DNA of 64,000 bases, taken from the NCBI RefSeq assembly GCF_029963765.1, contig NZ_JALBYU010000006.1, positions 247,283 through 311,282 of the forward strand, given 5' to 3'. Made by a program: the position numbers and the translations under genes. This document shows, piece after piece, positions 45,185 to 54,545 of this stretch. The DNA comes from Pseudomonas sp. UYIF39 (GTDB lineage: Bacteria > Pseudomonadota > Gammaproteobacteria > Pseudomonadales > Pseudomonadaceae). Each line of letters starts with the position of its first letter. Position 1 is the first letter of the stretch. The notes beneath the pieces are model-generated. The model did not search any database. It was not told the origin of the DNA and worked only from the letters and a program-made list of their open reading frames with translations.

Positions 45185-46324
45185 TCAGAGACCGGGATAA
45201 CTATAAGTCAGCATCAGCCCGACGACGTTTGCAGTGGCATCCGGCAAGCCATCTTGCTGGCGTTGTTTGTATGTGTAGGATAGGCGTGCAATCCAAAAAG
45301 GCGAGAGTTCTTGGCTAAACCAGGCACTGTAATTTTTCAGGGTATTAGGCGTCCGGCCTTTGGCGTCTTGCCAGGCGACATCGAAACCGGTGCGTCGGGT
45401 CTCGTCGACGGCATAGCTCCATGTACCCCTCAGGGCATCAACCTCGACGAAACCACCGTCCCCGCTGGCGAGAGTGCTACGACTGGCGTCGATGCTGGTA
45501 TCAATACGCTCACCGGCATATTGCAACATTAAACCGCCCTGGCCTTTGGGGCCGCTACCTGTGCCGGAAACTTGGTTGAGACCCACGTAGGCCGTCCCCT
45601 TAAGCCGCTCGGAGAGTTGGACATTCAAGCCGACCGCTGGGGTGTAGCTGTTTGAGGAAGCCACCGCAGACCCCTTCTCCGGCTCATAGCGCCTCACGCC
45701 AAGACGGGTAAACAGCTCGACCTGCTCACTCCATGCATAGTTCCAGCTGAAGCGGGTCGCCAGCTCGTCATAGTTGGTGAGTGTATTAACATCGTAAGTG
45801 ACATGAGTGTAGTCAGTCTCGTTAACCAGGGTGCTTCGCTCGCTGAGAGCAGTGCTCCAGTTGCCGCCCACCACATACATCTTTTGCGTGCCATCAGAGG
45901 CAACTACGCCGGTTTCCTGAACCACCGTGGAAAGCGTAGAGTTTTCTTCATACCTCGCCGTGAGTCCAAAAGCACCCGTTTCGGTCTCGCGCTGCCACCC
46001 CAACCTTAATCTGGGATCTTCACGGTCCGAAACGATCGACGTATCCGACGAACGCACGATATTTACCCCGAGACCGAACTGGAACTCATCCCGTCCGGAA
46101 GTACCCACGAGGCTGTAATCGGGGGCGATGATGGTACGGGTCACCCCTTTCTCATCACTCGTGAGCAGCAGTGGGTTGCTGTCGTACTCGACCGTCGAAG
46201 GCACTGCTATAGCTGATTGCCAAGTAACAGCACAGGTCATGTCCGACCACGACAAAGCCAGGATTGCCGTCGCAACCCCGGTCGTTCGAAATCCAAGCAA
46301 AGTAATCCCTAGTGCCTCGCGCAA
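45185..46324 (-). CDS. Outer-membrane beta-barrel protein of EPS export (TIGR03016-like)
   Basis: A 379-residue protein with signal peptide-like N-terminus (TGVATAILALSWSDMTCA) and many amphipathic strands: GVNIVRSSDT, TGAFGLTARYEENS, ARLSYTYKQRQQDGL and the aromatic-ending VVGLMLTYSYPGL. Such barrels are found in PEP-CTERM-linked EPS modules. Start is a TTG at 46324 close to the Wza-like stop; a second TTG at 46300 with AGGG before it gives a better signal peptide. It probably forms or supports the EPS outer-membrane channel. Confidence 0.75.
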   Translation of the reverse strand: MREALGITLLGFRTTGVATAILALSWSDMTCAVTWQSAIAVPSTVEYDSNPLLLTSDEKGVTRTIIAPDYSLVGTSGRDEFQFGLGVNIVRSSDTSIVSDREDPRLRLGWQRETETGAFGLTARYEENSTLSTVVQETGVVASDGTQKMYVVGGNWSTALSERSTLVNETDYTHVTYDVNTLTNYDELATRFSWNYAWSEQVELFTRLGVRRYEPEKGSAVASSNSYTPAVGLNVQLSERLKGTAYVGLNQVSGTGSGPKGQGGLMLQYAGERIDTSIDASRSTLASGDGGFVEVDALRGTWSYAVDETRRTGFDVAWQDAKGRTPNTLKNYSAWFSQELSPFWIARLSYTYKQRQQDGLPDATANVVGLMLTYSYPGL

Positions 46325-46326
46325 GG

Positions 46327-46884
46327 CTAAGGCACGACCAGCGTATCGCCGGCTTTAAGTAGAAAATTGGTGGTCATGTCTTTCCCTGACATCAACTCGC
46401 TGTAGTCGACGCGCAGGATCTCTTGTCTAGCCCCATTGAGCCGCACGACCTTAATGTCGCCTTTATCGGCGAATTTGTCGAGCCCGCCCGCCATGCTTAT
46501 TACCTGCAGCACTGACGTTTGACCAGACATATGCACGGTGCCCGGTTTCAGCACTTTACCCTGAACGTAGACGAGATTACCTTCGGTGCCGGTAACGACA
46601 ACGCTCACCTGCGGATCAGGTATGAAAGCCTCAAGCTTGAGAGCGATTAGCTTCGCGACAGCGGTGGCATCCAGCCCGGAAACATTGACTTGCCCTGCCA
46701 GCGGGAAGGTAATGCTGCCATCGGGGAGTACACGCACATCCTGTTTGAGCTTGTCTTCACCCCAAACGGAAACGGAAAGGTTATCTCCCGGACTCAGCCG
46801 GTAAGTCGGGTCGTTTTCGACGGCACTGGAAATGCTGGGCCAAACAGCCAGCGCACAGAGCACAGGTATCAATGAACGGAACAT
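46327..46884 (-). CDS. Short polysaccharide export protein, Wza family
   Basis: A 185-residue export protein. Signal peptide 1-21 (SLIPVLCALAVWPSISSA), and a poly_export domain: TYRLSPGDNLSVSVWGEDKLKQ, VLPDGSITFPLAGQVNVSG. A SLBB domain follows with VYVQGKVLKPGTVHMSGQ and VISMAGGLDKFADKGDI. The start ATG at 46884 has GGAGGGA 5 nt upstream. It lacks the long C-terminal part and lipobox of E. coli Wza, as in the short export proteins of XrtA-type EPS loci. First gene of the export run. Confidence 0.88.
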   Translation of the reverse strand: MFRSLIPVLCALAVWPSISSAVENDPTYRLSPGDNLSVSVWGEDKLKQDVRVLPDGSITFPLAGQVNVSGLDATAVAKLIALKLEAFIPDPQVSVVVTGTEGNLVYVQGKVLKPGTVHMSGQTSVLQVISMAGGLDKFADKGDIKVVRLNGARQEILRVDYSELMSGKDMTTNFLLKAGDTLVVP

Positions 46885-47342
46885 CGGGATCCCTCCGTCT
46901 AAGTAGCCATGCAACGAGTTTAGAACAAAAAAACCTAGTCAAATCACTCTAGCCTATTTCTCGCCAGAGAAACTACTAAACTGCATCACTTTGAGCTTCT
47001 GGGCGGTACATTCCGCCAAAGCAACACACCCTAAGTCGGAACGCTAGTGCAAAACAGAAAAATAATGTTAATTAACAACAGGTTGGAGCAACCAAATTAC
47101 CTCTGATGTAATTCGCGCCAATATTAACTACACCATGCCAGCTCGAATCGGCTCAATTGCGACACTGTCAACCTGACTATGAATACATTTGCCAGCGCAA
47201 CTAATCTGACATCTACAACTACAAACCAAATATCATTGCAAGACGGACATCATCCGCAAAAACAACACATAAGACTGTGTGTCTACCCAACCACCAGAGT
47301 GACTGCCTAAATAACCCTTATTGCCAAAAACGTTAACAACAC
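46885..47342. other. AT-rich gene-free interval before the export operon
   Basis: 458 nt with no plausible gene. It is AT-rich and holds the palindrome TGTTAATTAACA at 47066-47077 and a short GGTT/AACC hairpin at about 47082-47094. It must contain the promoter for the minus-strand wza-like operon. No JUMPstart element or clear sigma-54 site was seen. Confidence 0.5.
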
Positions 47343-47840
47343 CTATATCTTCCGTCGGTTGGCGACCACAATAAAACCAAACAACGCGGAAGAAAATAAC
47401 CATGCTGCCGCAGAAAGCGGCACTGCATTCGGTTGGTTGATGTCAGATACCTCAACCAGACTTTTATCCTGGACTGTCGAATCGATCTTGAACTGCTTAT
47501 TGTCAACCGCCGCCATTAATCCGTCACCCGAAGAAGACTTGACGGTTGCACCCACGCCCAAGTCAGCGTGATGAATGACACTGTTAAACTTGGCAGAATG
47601 AGCATCATCGAAGTAAACCTCGGTGATCAACGAAGGTAAGCCAAGGCCCTTACCATAAGAAAGCGATGCGCCATCCGAGCGCTCGTCAAGAGCCGTGCCA
47701 AGTTGAGGCTTTGACTCTTCGCTAGTGTTGCTTATGCGACTAATTTCATAGGACGAACTGGTCGTATGTGCACTAGCAACAGCTGAACCACTCAGAATCA
47801 CAGAAAACAACACAAATTTAATGACAAGTGTTGAGCGCAT
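47343..47840 (-). CDS. Small secreted protein with PEP-CTERM/VPLPA-like sorting tail
   Basis: A 165-residue protein with an N-terminal signal peptide (1-24, IKFVLFSVILSGSAVASA). The middle part is rich in Ser/Asp/Thr, with EVYFDDAHSAKFN and LMAAVDNKQFKIDSTVQDKS. The C-terminus has a tripartite tail: AVPLSAAAWLF, hydrophobic helix, NRRKI. That matches the VPLPA/PEP-CTERM class cut by exosortases, with Ser replacing the second Pro. AAGGAGG lies 7-13 nt before the ATG. No exosortase is in the window. It is probably anchored or processed at the cell surface and made with the EPS. Confidence 0.78.
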   Translation of the reverse strand: MRSTLVIKFVLFSVILSGSAVASAHTTSSSYEISRISNTSEESKPQLGTALDERSDGASLSYGKGLGLPSLITEVYFDDAHSAKFNSVIHHADLGVGATVKSSSGDGLMAAVDNKQFKIDSTVQDKSLVEVSDINQPNAVPLSAAAWLFSSALFGFIVVANRRKI

Positions 47841-48391
47841 AACACCGCCTCCTTGCGTAGGGGGTTATTCTTTTGTCGGTTGAAGGAATCTTTATCGGTT
47901 AAATTGAGCCTATAAGCACATCGCCATTACGTCAATAGCTCGTCACAATAATAAATTGAAATTTAATTTCAGGGCGAGTGGCGTCAATATAACGCCACAA
48001 CAAGCGCATCAGCTCTGTGAATTCTATCCATCTGTAACAGCTTCACGCATGGGCGTTAGCCCGCATCAGGACGCTGGCACACGACCCGGCAAAGCGCCCT
48101 GCACCGGGCAACGAAGCACCTTGGCAATGGCAAGGGCTCGCCCCCCGACGACGTCTGTAAAGGCGGGTTTGTCGGCAACTTTCTGAAAGTACCCGGCGCC
48201 CGAGAGTTTTTGACGCATGAAGATGGCACGGCGGGTAAAGGCTTCCCGTGCATTCTCAGCCCTGGAACACTGTAGAAATCTCGGCGCTGCGCCAGGGAAC
48301 CATGCTCAACCTCCCTGGCAACCGCGCCGAACAGATCAATGCAATGCGCGTAAAAGGCATCGCGATTGAAAACAGGATGAATGACTGACCA
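47841..48391. other. Gene-free interval between EPS locus and peroxiredoxin gene
   Basis: 551 nt. Near 47841-47990 it is AT-rich and must carry the promoter of the PEP-CTERM-like gene. From about 48050 it turns GC-rich, and a minus-strand frame (about 48066-48290) reads like coding sequence without a start codon or known domain. It is probably a gene remnant that I cannot name. Confidence 0.4.
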
Positions 48392-49045
48392 TTACTTCGG
48401 TTGCGCCACCGTACGCAAATAAGGTTTCACCGTCTTGAAGCCATCCGGGTACTTCTTCCTTGCGTCGTCGTCGGATACCGACGTAGGAATGATCACGTCC
48501 TCACCCGGACGCCAGTTCACCGGCGTGGCAACCGTGTGCTTGGCGTTTAACTGAATAGCATCGAGCAGCCGTAACACTTCATCGAAGTTACGCCCGGCAC
48601 TCATCGGGTAGACCAGCATTGCCTTGATCTTTTTATCCGGGCCGACAATGAACACTGAACGCACCGTGGCGTTGTCCACGGCAGTACGAGCGCCGCCACT
48701 GGCGTTCGGGTGAATCATGTCGTAGAGCTTGGCCACCACCAGATTCTCGTCGCCGATCATCGGGTAGTTGACAGCATGGCCCTGGGTTTCTTCGATGTCT
48801 TTGGCCCAGGTCTGATGGTTACCGACCGGGTCGACGCTGAGACCGACAATCTTGGTGTTGCGTTTGTCGAACTCCGGCTTGAGCCCGGCCATATAACCGA
48901 GTTCAGTGGTGCAGACCGGGGTGAAGTCCTTCGGATGTGAGAACAGGATGGCCCACTTGTCGCCAATCCATTCGTGGAAATGGAGCGTGCCTTCGGTGGT
49001 TTCGGCGGTGAAATCCGGTGCTTCGTCGCCAATACGAATGGTCAT
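48392..49045 (-). CDS. 1-Cys peroxiredoxin (Prx6/LsfA type)
   Basis: A 217-residue cytoplasmic peroxidase. MTIRIGDEAPDF at the start, peroxidatic Cys45 in HPKDFTPVCTTELG, no other cysteine, and the Prx6 C-terminal arm (HTVATPVNWRPGEDVIIPT). It reduces H2O2 and organic peroxides with an outside thiol donor. The start at 49045 is preferred (GGAGAG upstream); longer frames add an unlikely Arg-rich tail. It has no adjacent reductase. Confidence 0.92.
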   Translation of the reverse strand: MTIRIGDEAPDFTAETTEGTLHFHEWIGDKWAILFSHPKDFTPVCTTELGYMAGLKPEFDKRNTKIVGLSVDPVGNHQTWAKDIEETQGHAVNYPMIGDENLVVAKLYDMIHPNASGGARTAVDNATVRSVFIVGPDKKIKAMLVYPMSAGRNFDEVLRLLDAIQLNAKHTVATPVNWRPGEDVIIPTSVSDDDARKKYPDGFKTVKPYLRTVAQPK

Positions 49046-49429
49046 GTGCGCTCTCCTCGCTGTGAAGGGTAGGGAAACTCTCGGAACGATCCAGTATAGG
49101 AGACCTTGAAGACTTCGCTTTGCTCCCCGTCGAAGGGCTGACGCCAGCGGTAAATGCCCGGACCTATCGGAGCTTCCCGCCCGGCGCCCATTCACTGAGC
49201 ACCTATCTGGCGTGTCTTCTCGAACTGGTGCCGCACACCGATTTACGAGACTAAAACTTCATCCGGAAATGCTGCCTATACTGCAATCCGGGGTCGAGAG
49301 AGAAAACGGACACAACCCAGAAGACGTAAGGGATTGCCTCCTGTCGGTAGTGCTTACGTACGATTTTTTCCGAAATCTGCGGGTTCCCCAATCCAACTGC
49401 CCTGATTGTCTGAGCTAAGGACCTGACAG
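49046..49429. other. Interval upstream of peroxiredoxin and GT25 genes
   Basis: 384 nt without a convincing gene. It must hold the promoter of the peroxiredoxin gene (minus strand) and that of the GT25 gene (plus strand). No clear OxyR site was identified by eye. Confidence 0.4.
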
Positions 49430-50146
49430 ATGAATGTGATCGAATATTTTGATCGAGTAAGAATCATCAATATCTCGTCAAGAAAGGATCGCCGTTTAGA
49501 AACAGTAGAAGAATTCACTCGCAACGGCTTTCACATCGATGATGAAAAAATAGGCTTTTTTGAGGCTGTTACGCCCAGTGAGGGAAATGGCTTCCCGAGC
49601 GTCGGGGTCAGAGGCTGCTTTTTGAGTCATCTGGGGGTGCTGGAAGAGGCAATGCGCCTGAATTTGAAAAATATCTTGATCATGGAGGACGACATACAGT
49701 TTTCCAGACATATTTCTCAATATGGGAGAGCGGCGATCGAGTCTCTGGAAGGTATGGAGTGGGACATCGTCTATTTTGGGCATCCGTTTGAAGAAAATTC
49801 AAACTTGCCCGCTTGGAAAGCAGTCGACCGGCCAATACATTTGGCCCATTTCTATGCTGTAAACGGGAAATGCTTTGGGAAATTGAGGGATTTTTTATTC
49901 CAGGTTCTGGAGCGACCACCGGGACATCCTGACGGAGGTCCGATGCATTATGACGCTGCTCTCAATACGCTTATTCATAAGAATAAAGAAATTCTGGCTT
50001 ACTACTTTACCTGGAATTGTGGCTATCAAAGGCCCTCGCGGACGGACCTGCATGAGCTTTCCATCTTTGACAGGGTGCCTCTCCTACAGCCGGTAATGGG
50101 TATGCTCAGGAGGTTAAAGGCAAAGAACCTGAGAAGAACTCGATAG
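49430..50146 (+). CDS. Glycosyltransferase family 25 (LPS/LOS type)
   Basis: A 238-residue transferase. IINISSRKDRRLETVEEF at the start, FPSVGVRGCFLSHLGVLEEA, ILIMEDDIQFSRHI with the DxD-like EDD, and WDIVYFGHPF match GT25 LOS beta-1,4-galactosyltransferase family. The C-terminus is basic (MLRRLKAKNLRRTR). It is a single gene with no LPS genes beside it. GC is lower than in the downstream catabolic operons. Galactose is the usual donor but not certain. Confidence 0.82.
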   Translation: MNVIEYFDRVRIINISSRKDRRLETVEEFTRNGFHIDDEKIGFFEAVTPSEGNGFPSVGVRGCFLSHLGVLEEAMRLNLKNILIMEDDIQFSRHISQYGRAAIESLEGMEWDIVYFGHPFEENSNLPAWKAVDRPIHLAHFYAVNGKCFGKLRDFLFQVLERPPGHPDGGPMHYDAALNTLIHKNKEILAYYFTWNCGYQRPSRTDLHELSIFDRVPLLQPVMGMLRRLKAKNLRRTR

Positions 50147-50247
50147 TTTTCTCTCTTTAGGGAAGGTCTGAAGTATCCAATGCCTGACGTAACCAACCCG
50201 GCACGGCGCAGTAGCCGTGTCCGGGTGATTATGGCGGACCGCCCTCC

Positions 50248-50583
50248 TCATTTGCGCGCCAACTTGTACCGGACGCACTCCTCGTAAAAGCTCTCGCGCA
50301 GGGCTGCGGGCTTCATCCGCGAATTACTGTCATAGGTCTGCTCGGTAATGCCCATCGCCATCATGTGCATCCACGGTTTGCTGAACTTGTAGGTATGTAA
50401 CTTTTGCCGCGCTGCATACAGTGAAACCCCGGACAGCTTGAGTTCTTGGGCTCTCGCCGCAGTACCTGCGCCCCAGCTGCAAATGTAACGATCATTCGAG
50501 GCCAGTTCTTTGGCCTGGACAGAGGCGGCAACGCTCGCCAGGCCTAACGAAATCAGCGCAACCATCACATTCCGCATTTGCAT
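50248..50583 (-). CDS. Small exported protein of unknown function
   Basis: A 111-residue protein with a signal peptide (residues 1-24, MVALISLGLASVAASVQA). The mature part has RYICSWGAGTAARAQELKLSG, two cysteines (CSWG and EECVRYK) and a helical MHMMAMGITEQTYDSNS. I do not recognise a named family. Two ATGs (50583 and 50577) share an AGGA ribosome site. It is divergent from potE, 179 nt apart. Confidence 0.7.
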   Translation of the reverse strand: MQMRNVMVALISLGLASVAASVQAKELASNDRYICSWGAGTAARAQELKLSGVSLYAARQKLHTYKFSKPWMHMMAMGITEQTYDSNSRMKPAALRESFYEECVRYKLARK

Positions 50584-50762
50584 TCGATCCTAACTATCTG
50601 AAAATTAATTGATTCTGATCAAAAGTTTCAGTCCTCGGGGCCAGCAAAATGCCTTAAGTGCGCTATCGCCTGTTTTCTCAGTGTCTTACGGACATTTCTG
50701 GCGAGATTTCAATCCTTAGCTATAGCTAACACCCTCTCAATGCAATCAAGTGAGGCAACGGA

Positions 50763-52166
50763 ATGTCAGTCGCAAAGAAAATGACAGTGGGGCAACTGAC
50801 GATGTTGACAGCCGTCAATATGTTGGGCTCCGGCATTGTGCTGCTCCCCACAAAACTTGCCGAAGTCGGCGGTATTTCTATTCTTTCCTGGCTGATCACG
50901 GCCACTGGCTCCCTGGCGCTGGCCTATGCCTTTGCGCGCTGCGGGATGCTCAGCCGAAAGACCGGGGGCATGGGCGGCTATGCCGAATACACCTTCGGCA
51001 AGGCGGGCAACTACATCACGAACTACACCTATGGCCTCTCGCTGTTGATTGCCAACGTGGCGATCAGTATTACCGCGGTCGGCTATATCCAGGAGCTGTT
51101 CCATATTGAACTGGGTTCACTGCAAGTGGGTCTGGCGACCATCGCTCTGTTGTGGATCACCACGTTCGCCAACTTCGGCGGCGCGCGGATTACCGGCCGG
51201 ATCGGTGCGATTACGGTTTGGGGGGTGATTGCGCCGGTGGTGCTGGTGTCCACCATTGGCTGGTTCTGGTTCGACAGCAGTGTCTACGCCGCCGGCTGGA
51301 ACCCGCACAACATGGGCTGGTTCGAAGCCGCAGGTGCATCGGTGGCGATCACCTTATGGGCATTCCTTGGCCTGGAGTCGGCGTGCGCCAACACCGATGC
51401 GGTGGAAAATCCGGAGAAGAACGTACCGATTGCGGTACTCGGCGGCACCCTCGGCGCGGCGGTGATCTACATCGTCTCCACCAACGTCATCGCCGGTATC
51501 GTCAATAACCCGGAACTGGCCTCCTCTACTGCACCGTTCGGGCTGGTCTTTGCCAAGATGTTCACCCCTATGGTCGGCGACATTGTGATGGCCGCGATGA
51601 TACTGGCGTGCATCGGTTCGCTGCTGGGCTGGCAATTCACCATCGCTCAGGTCTACAAAAGCTCCGCGGACACCGGGTACTTCCTGTCGATCTTCGCCAA
51701 GGCCAACAAGGCCGGAACGCCGATTGTCGGCATGCTGGTACTGCTCGCCGCGCAGACGGCGCTGGCTCTGCTCACCATCAGCCCGGACCTGAGCAAGCAG
51801 TTCGACACGCTCGTCAACCTCGCGGTGGTCACCAACCTGGTGCCCTACATCCTCTCCATGGCCGCGTTGATGACCATTCAAAAGGTCTCCAACGTTCCGG
51901 CGGGCACGGCGCTGATAAGCAACATCATTGCGTGGGTGGCGGCGGCTTACAGCTACCTGGCGCTGTACAGTTCGGGCGCGCAGGCACTGATGCTCGGCGG
52001 CGTGGCAACAATCTTTGGTTACACGCTGTTTGGCTTCGTCAACAACCGCCTGATCCGTCTCGAAGCGCTCAATAACAGCGTACCAACACAGACCGTCAGC
52101 GCTCAGCACATCACGGGCGAGCCGGTGCCGGTCAATAACTTGCAAGCTGTCAAAGTGGAGGCTTAA
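50763..52166 (+). CDS. potE: Putrescine/ornithine antiporter, APA family (PotE)
   Basis: A 467-residue 12-helix antiporter. The PotE pattern runs the length of the protein: MLGSGIVLLPTKLAEVGGIS, GMLSRKTGGMGGYAEYTFGK, WAFLGLESACANTDAVENPEKN and LVNLAVVTNLVPYILSMAAL. Such antiporters exchange ornithine for putrescine, or the analogous pair, and work with the decarboxylase. It lies 2 nt upstream of the decarboxylase gene. GAGG precedes the start. Ornithine/putrescine is the likely pair on family grounds. Confidence 0.88.
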   Translation: MSVAKKMTVGQLTMLTAVNMLGSGIVLLPTKLAEVGGISILSWLITATGSLALAYAFARCGMLSRKTGGMGGYAEYTFGKAGNYITNYTYGLSLLIANVAISITAVGYIQELFHIELGSLQVGLATIALLWITTFANFGGARITGRIGAITVWGVIAPVVLVSTIGWFWFDSSVYAAGWNPHNMGWFEAAGASVAITLWAFLGLESACANTDAVENPEKNVPIAVLGGTLGAAVIYIVSTNVIAGIVNNPELASSTAPFGLVFAKMFTPMVGDIVMAAMILACIGSLLGWQFTIAQVYKSSADTGYFLSIFAKANKAGTPIVGMLVLLAAQTALALLTISPDLSKQFDTLVNLAVVTNLVPYILSMAALMTIQKVSNVPAGTALISNIIAWVAAAYSYLALYSSGAQALMLGGVATIFGYTLFGFVNNRLIRLEALNNSVPTQTVSAQHITGEPVPVNNLQAVKVEA

Positions 52167-52168
52167 TC

Positions 52169-54454
52169 ATGACGGAATATAGACAGACGCTCGGCATGCT
52201 CACGCTGTTGGTCAGCAGCCCTCCGGACAAACGCACCGTCTTTGGTCGCGCCCTGCATCAGTTGATCAACGATGTGGAAGAGCGCGCCGTCCGGGTACTG
52301 GCGTCGGAAACCCTAAGCGACGCCACCTCGATCCTGCGCTCGGACCCGGCCATTCAATGCGTACTGCTCAGCTGGGAAATGGACAAAAGCGAAGGCCATG
52401 AGGAATGCATCCAACTGCTGGTCAGCCTGCGTGAGCGCAACACCCGGGTGCCGGTTTTCTTGATTAGCGACCGCAGCACCGCGTCGAGCATTCCGCTGGT
52501 GGTCATGCAGCACTCCGACGACTTCATCTGGTTGCCCGAAGACACCAGCCGCTTTCTCAGTGGGCGCATCCTGGCGGCCATCGAACGTTATCGCCAAGCC
52601 GCGCTGCCCCCCATGTTCGGGGCGCTGGTGAAGTTTTCCCGCACCTATGAATACTCGTGGCATACCCCTGGTCATGCCGGCGGCACAGCGTTTTTGAAGA
52701 GCACCGCGGGGCGCGCGTTCTACGAGTTTTTTGGCGAGAACCTGCTGCGTTCGGACCTGTCGATTTCGGTCGGTGAACTCGGTTCGCTGCTCGATCACAG
52801 CGGCCCCATCGGCCAGGGCGAGCGCTACGCCGCCAAGGTGTTCGGCGCCCACCGCACCTACTACGTCACCAACGGCTCGTCGATGTCCAACCGCGTCATC
52901 CTCATGGCCAGCGTTACGCGCAATCAGATCGCCCTGTGCGACCGCAACTGCCACAAGTCCGCCGAGCATGCGATGACCCTGTCCGGGGCCATTCCGACGT
53001 ACCTGGTGCCAACCCGCAACCGCTACGGCATCATCGGCCCGATCCTGCCGCAAACCCTGAGCAGCGACGGCGTGAAAGCCGCTATCGCCAGCAACCCTCT
53101 GGTCAAGCAAGGCATCGATCCGACACCCGTCCACGCCATCATCACCAACTCCACCTACGACGGCCTGACCTACAACGTCACCCGCGTCGAAGAATTGCTG
53201 GGGCAAAGCGTCGATCGTCTGCATTTCGATGAAGCCTGGTACGGTTATGCGCGTTTCAACCCGCTGTACCGCGATCGCTACGCCATGCACGGCAGCCCGG
53301 ACGATCACGACGACTCGAAGCCGACCGTGTTCGCCACCCAGTCGACCCACAAGTTGCTGGCCGCCCTGTCCCAGGCCTCGATGATTCACGTGCGTAACGG
53401 CCGCAACCCGATCGAACACGGGCGCTTCAACGAGTCGTACATGATGCACGCCTCGACCTCGCCGAACTACGCGATCATGGCTTCCTGCGATGTCAGCTCG
53501 GCAATGATGGAAGCGCCCAGCGGCCAGATCCTGACCACTGAATCCATCGAAGAAGCCATCAGTTTCCGCCAGGTCGTCTCGCGCATGCACAACGAGATGT
53601 TGAGCAAGGATGACTGGTTCTTTACCTGCTGGCAGCCGCCGACCGTGCAGGTGGGCGCGGCCACCGTGCCGTTCCATGAAGTCGACCCGGTGCTGTTGAA
53701 AACCGAGCCGAACTGCTGGGTACTGCATCCCAACGCGATATGGCACGGCTTCGGTGACATCGAAGAAGGCTACTGCATGCTCGACCCGATCAAGGTCTCG
53801 GTGCTCAGCCCCGGCATGGGCGACGACGGCAACCTGCTCGACTCTGGCATCCCGGCTTGTGTGTTGACGGCGTACTTGGGACGTCAGGGCATCGTGGTCG
53901 AGAAAACCACCGACTTCACCATCCTGTTCCTGTTCTCCATCGGCATCACCAAAGGCAAATGGGGCACCTTGCTCAATGCCCTGCTCGACTTCAAACGCGA
54001 CTATGACGACAACGTCGAACTGGAACTGTGCCTGCCGGATCTGCTGGCCGCCAACCAGTCTCGTTACGCAGGCATGGGCCTCAAGGACCTGGCCGACGAA
54101 ATCTTCGCCGCCATGAAGAAACACAAAACTACCGCCAACATGGCCCAGGCGTTCGGCACACTGCCGAAAGCCGAATTCAGCCCGGTGGAGGCCTACGAAA
54201 AACTAGTCAGAAACGACATCGAACGGGTGATACTCGAAGAAGCCGCCGGACGCATCGCTGCGACCGGGATCGTGCCATATCCACCGGGCATTCCATTGCT
54301 GATGCCAGGTGAAAACGCCGGGCCTGCGGACGGGCCGTTCCTGGCCTATCTCAAGGCGCTGGAAGCCTTCGACAAATCTTTCCCGGGTTTCACCCATGAC
54401 ACCCATGGGATCGAAAGCGAGGGCGGGGTTTATAGCTTGCTGGTGTTGAAATGA
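52169..54454 (+). CDS. Class-I Orn/Lys/Arg decarboxylase (likely ornithine, inducible type)
   Basis: A 761-residue PLP enzyme of the large inducible type. It has a receiver-like N-terminal domain (residues 1-135), then the PLP core with SWHTPGHAGGTAFLK, LLDHSGPIGQGERYAAKVFG, LHFDEAWYGYARF and the Schiff-base Lys395 in STHKLLAAL, then a C-terminal domain ending THDTHGIE. Its tie to PotE (2-nt gap) points to ornithine to putrescine, which raises cytoplasmic pH in acid, but lysine or arginine forms share the motifs. A strong terminator follows. Confidence 0.88.
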   Translation: MTEYRQTLGMLTLLVSSPPDKRTVFGRALHQLINDVEERAVRVLASETLSDATSILRSDPAIQCVLLSWEMDKSEGHEECIQLLVSLRERNTRVPVFLISDRSTASSIPLVVMQHSDDFIWLPEDTSRFLSGRILAAIERYRQAALPPMFGALVKFSRTYEYSWHTPGHAGGTAFLKSTAGRAFYEFFGENLLRSDLSISVGELGSLLDHSGPIGQGERYAAKVFGAHRTYYVTNGSSMSNRVILMASVTRNQIALCDRNCHKSAEHAMTLSGAIPTYLVPTRNRYGIIGPILPQTLSSDGVKAAIASNPLVKQGIDPTPVHAIITNSTYDGLTYNVTRVEELLGQSVDRLHFDEAWYGYARFNPLYRDRYAMHGSPDDHDDSKPTVFATQSTHKLLAALSQASMIHVRNGRNPIEHGRFNESYMMHASTSPNYAIMASCDVSSAMMEAPSGQILTTESIEEAISFRQVVSRMHNEMLSKDDWFFTCWQPPTVQVGAATVPFHEVDPVLLKTEPNCWVLHPNAIWHGFGDIEEGYCMLDPIKVSVLSPGMGDDGNLLDSGIPACVLTAYLGRQGIVVEKTTDFTILFLFSIGITKGKWGTLLNALLDFKRDYDDNVELELCLPDLLAANQSRYAGMGLKDLADEIFAAMKKHKTTANMAQAFGTLPKAEFSPVEAYEKLVRNDIERVILEEAAGRIAATGIVPYPPGIPLLMPGENAGPADGPFLAYLKALEAFDKSFPGFTHDTHGIESEGGVYSLLVLK

Positions 54455-54484
54455 GCTAGCGCCTGTACGTGCTGCGAAGAAAAA

Positions 54485-54513
54485 AACGGGCGCCCTGTAG
54501 GCGCCCGTTTTAT
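54485..54513. terminator. Strong bidirectional terminator after the decarboxylase gene
   Basis: Perfect 10-bp stem AACGGGCGCC / GGCGCCCGTT with a 5-nt loop, an A-run before and TTTTAT after. It is placed between the convergent decarboxylase and GMC genes, and works for both. Confidence 0.85.
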
Positions 54514-54545
54514 ATGTCTTCTCCTGAGCGATTAACCCGTCAGGT

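Noticed and set aside
47066..47077. TGTTAATTAACA palindrome as an operator
   Set aside because: AT-rich palindromes arise easily in this AT-rich gap; distance to the wza-like start (about 180 nt) and lack of a matching regulator give no support.
52313..54124. Long minus-strand open frame (about 600 codons) opposite the decarboxylase gene
   Set aside because: Shadow of the highly GC-biased decarboxylase gene; low-complexity composition and no domain.
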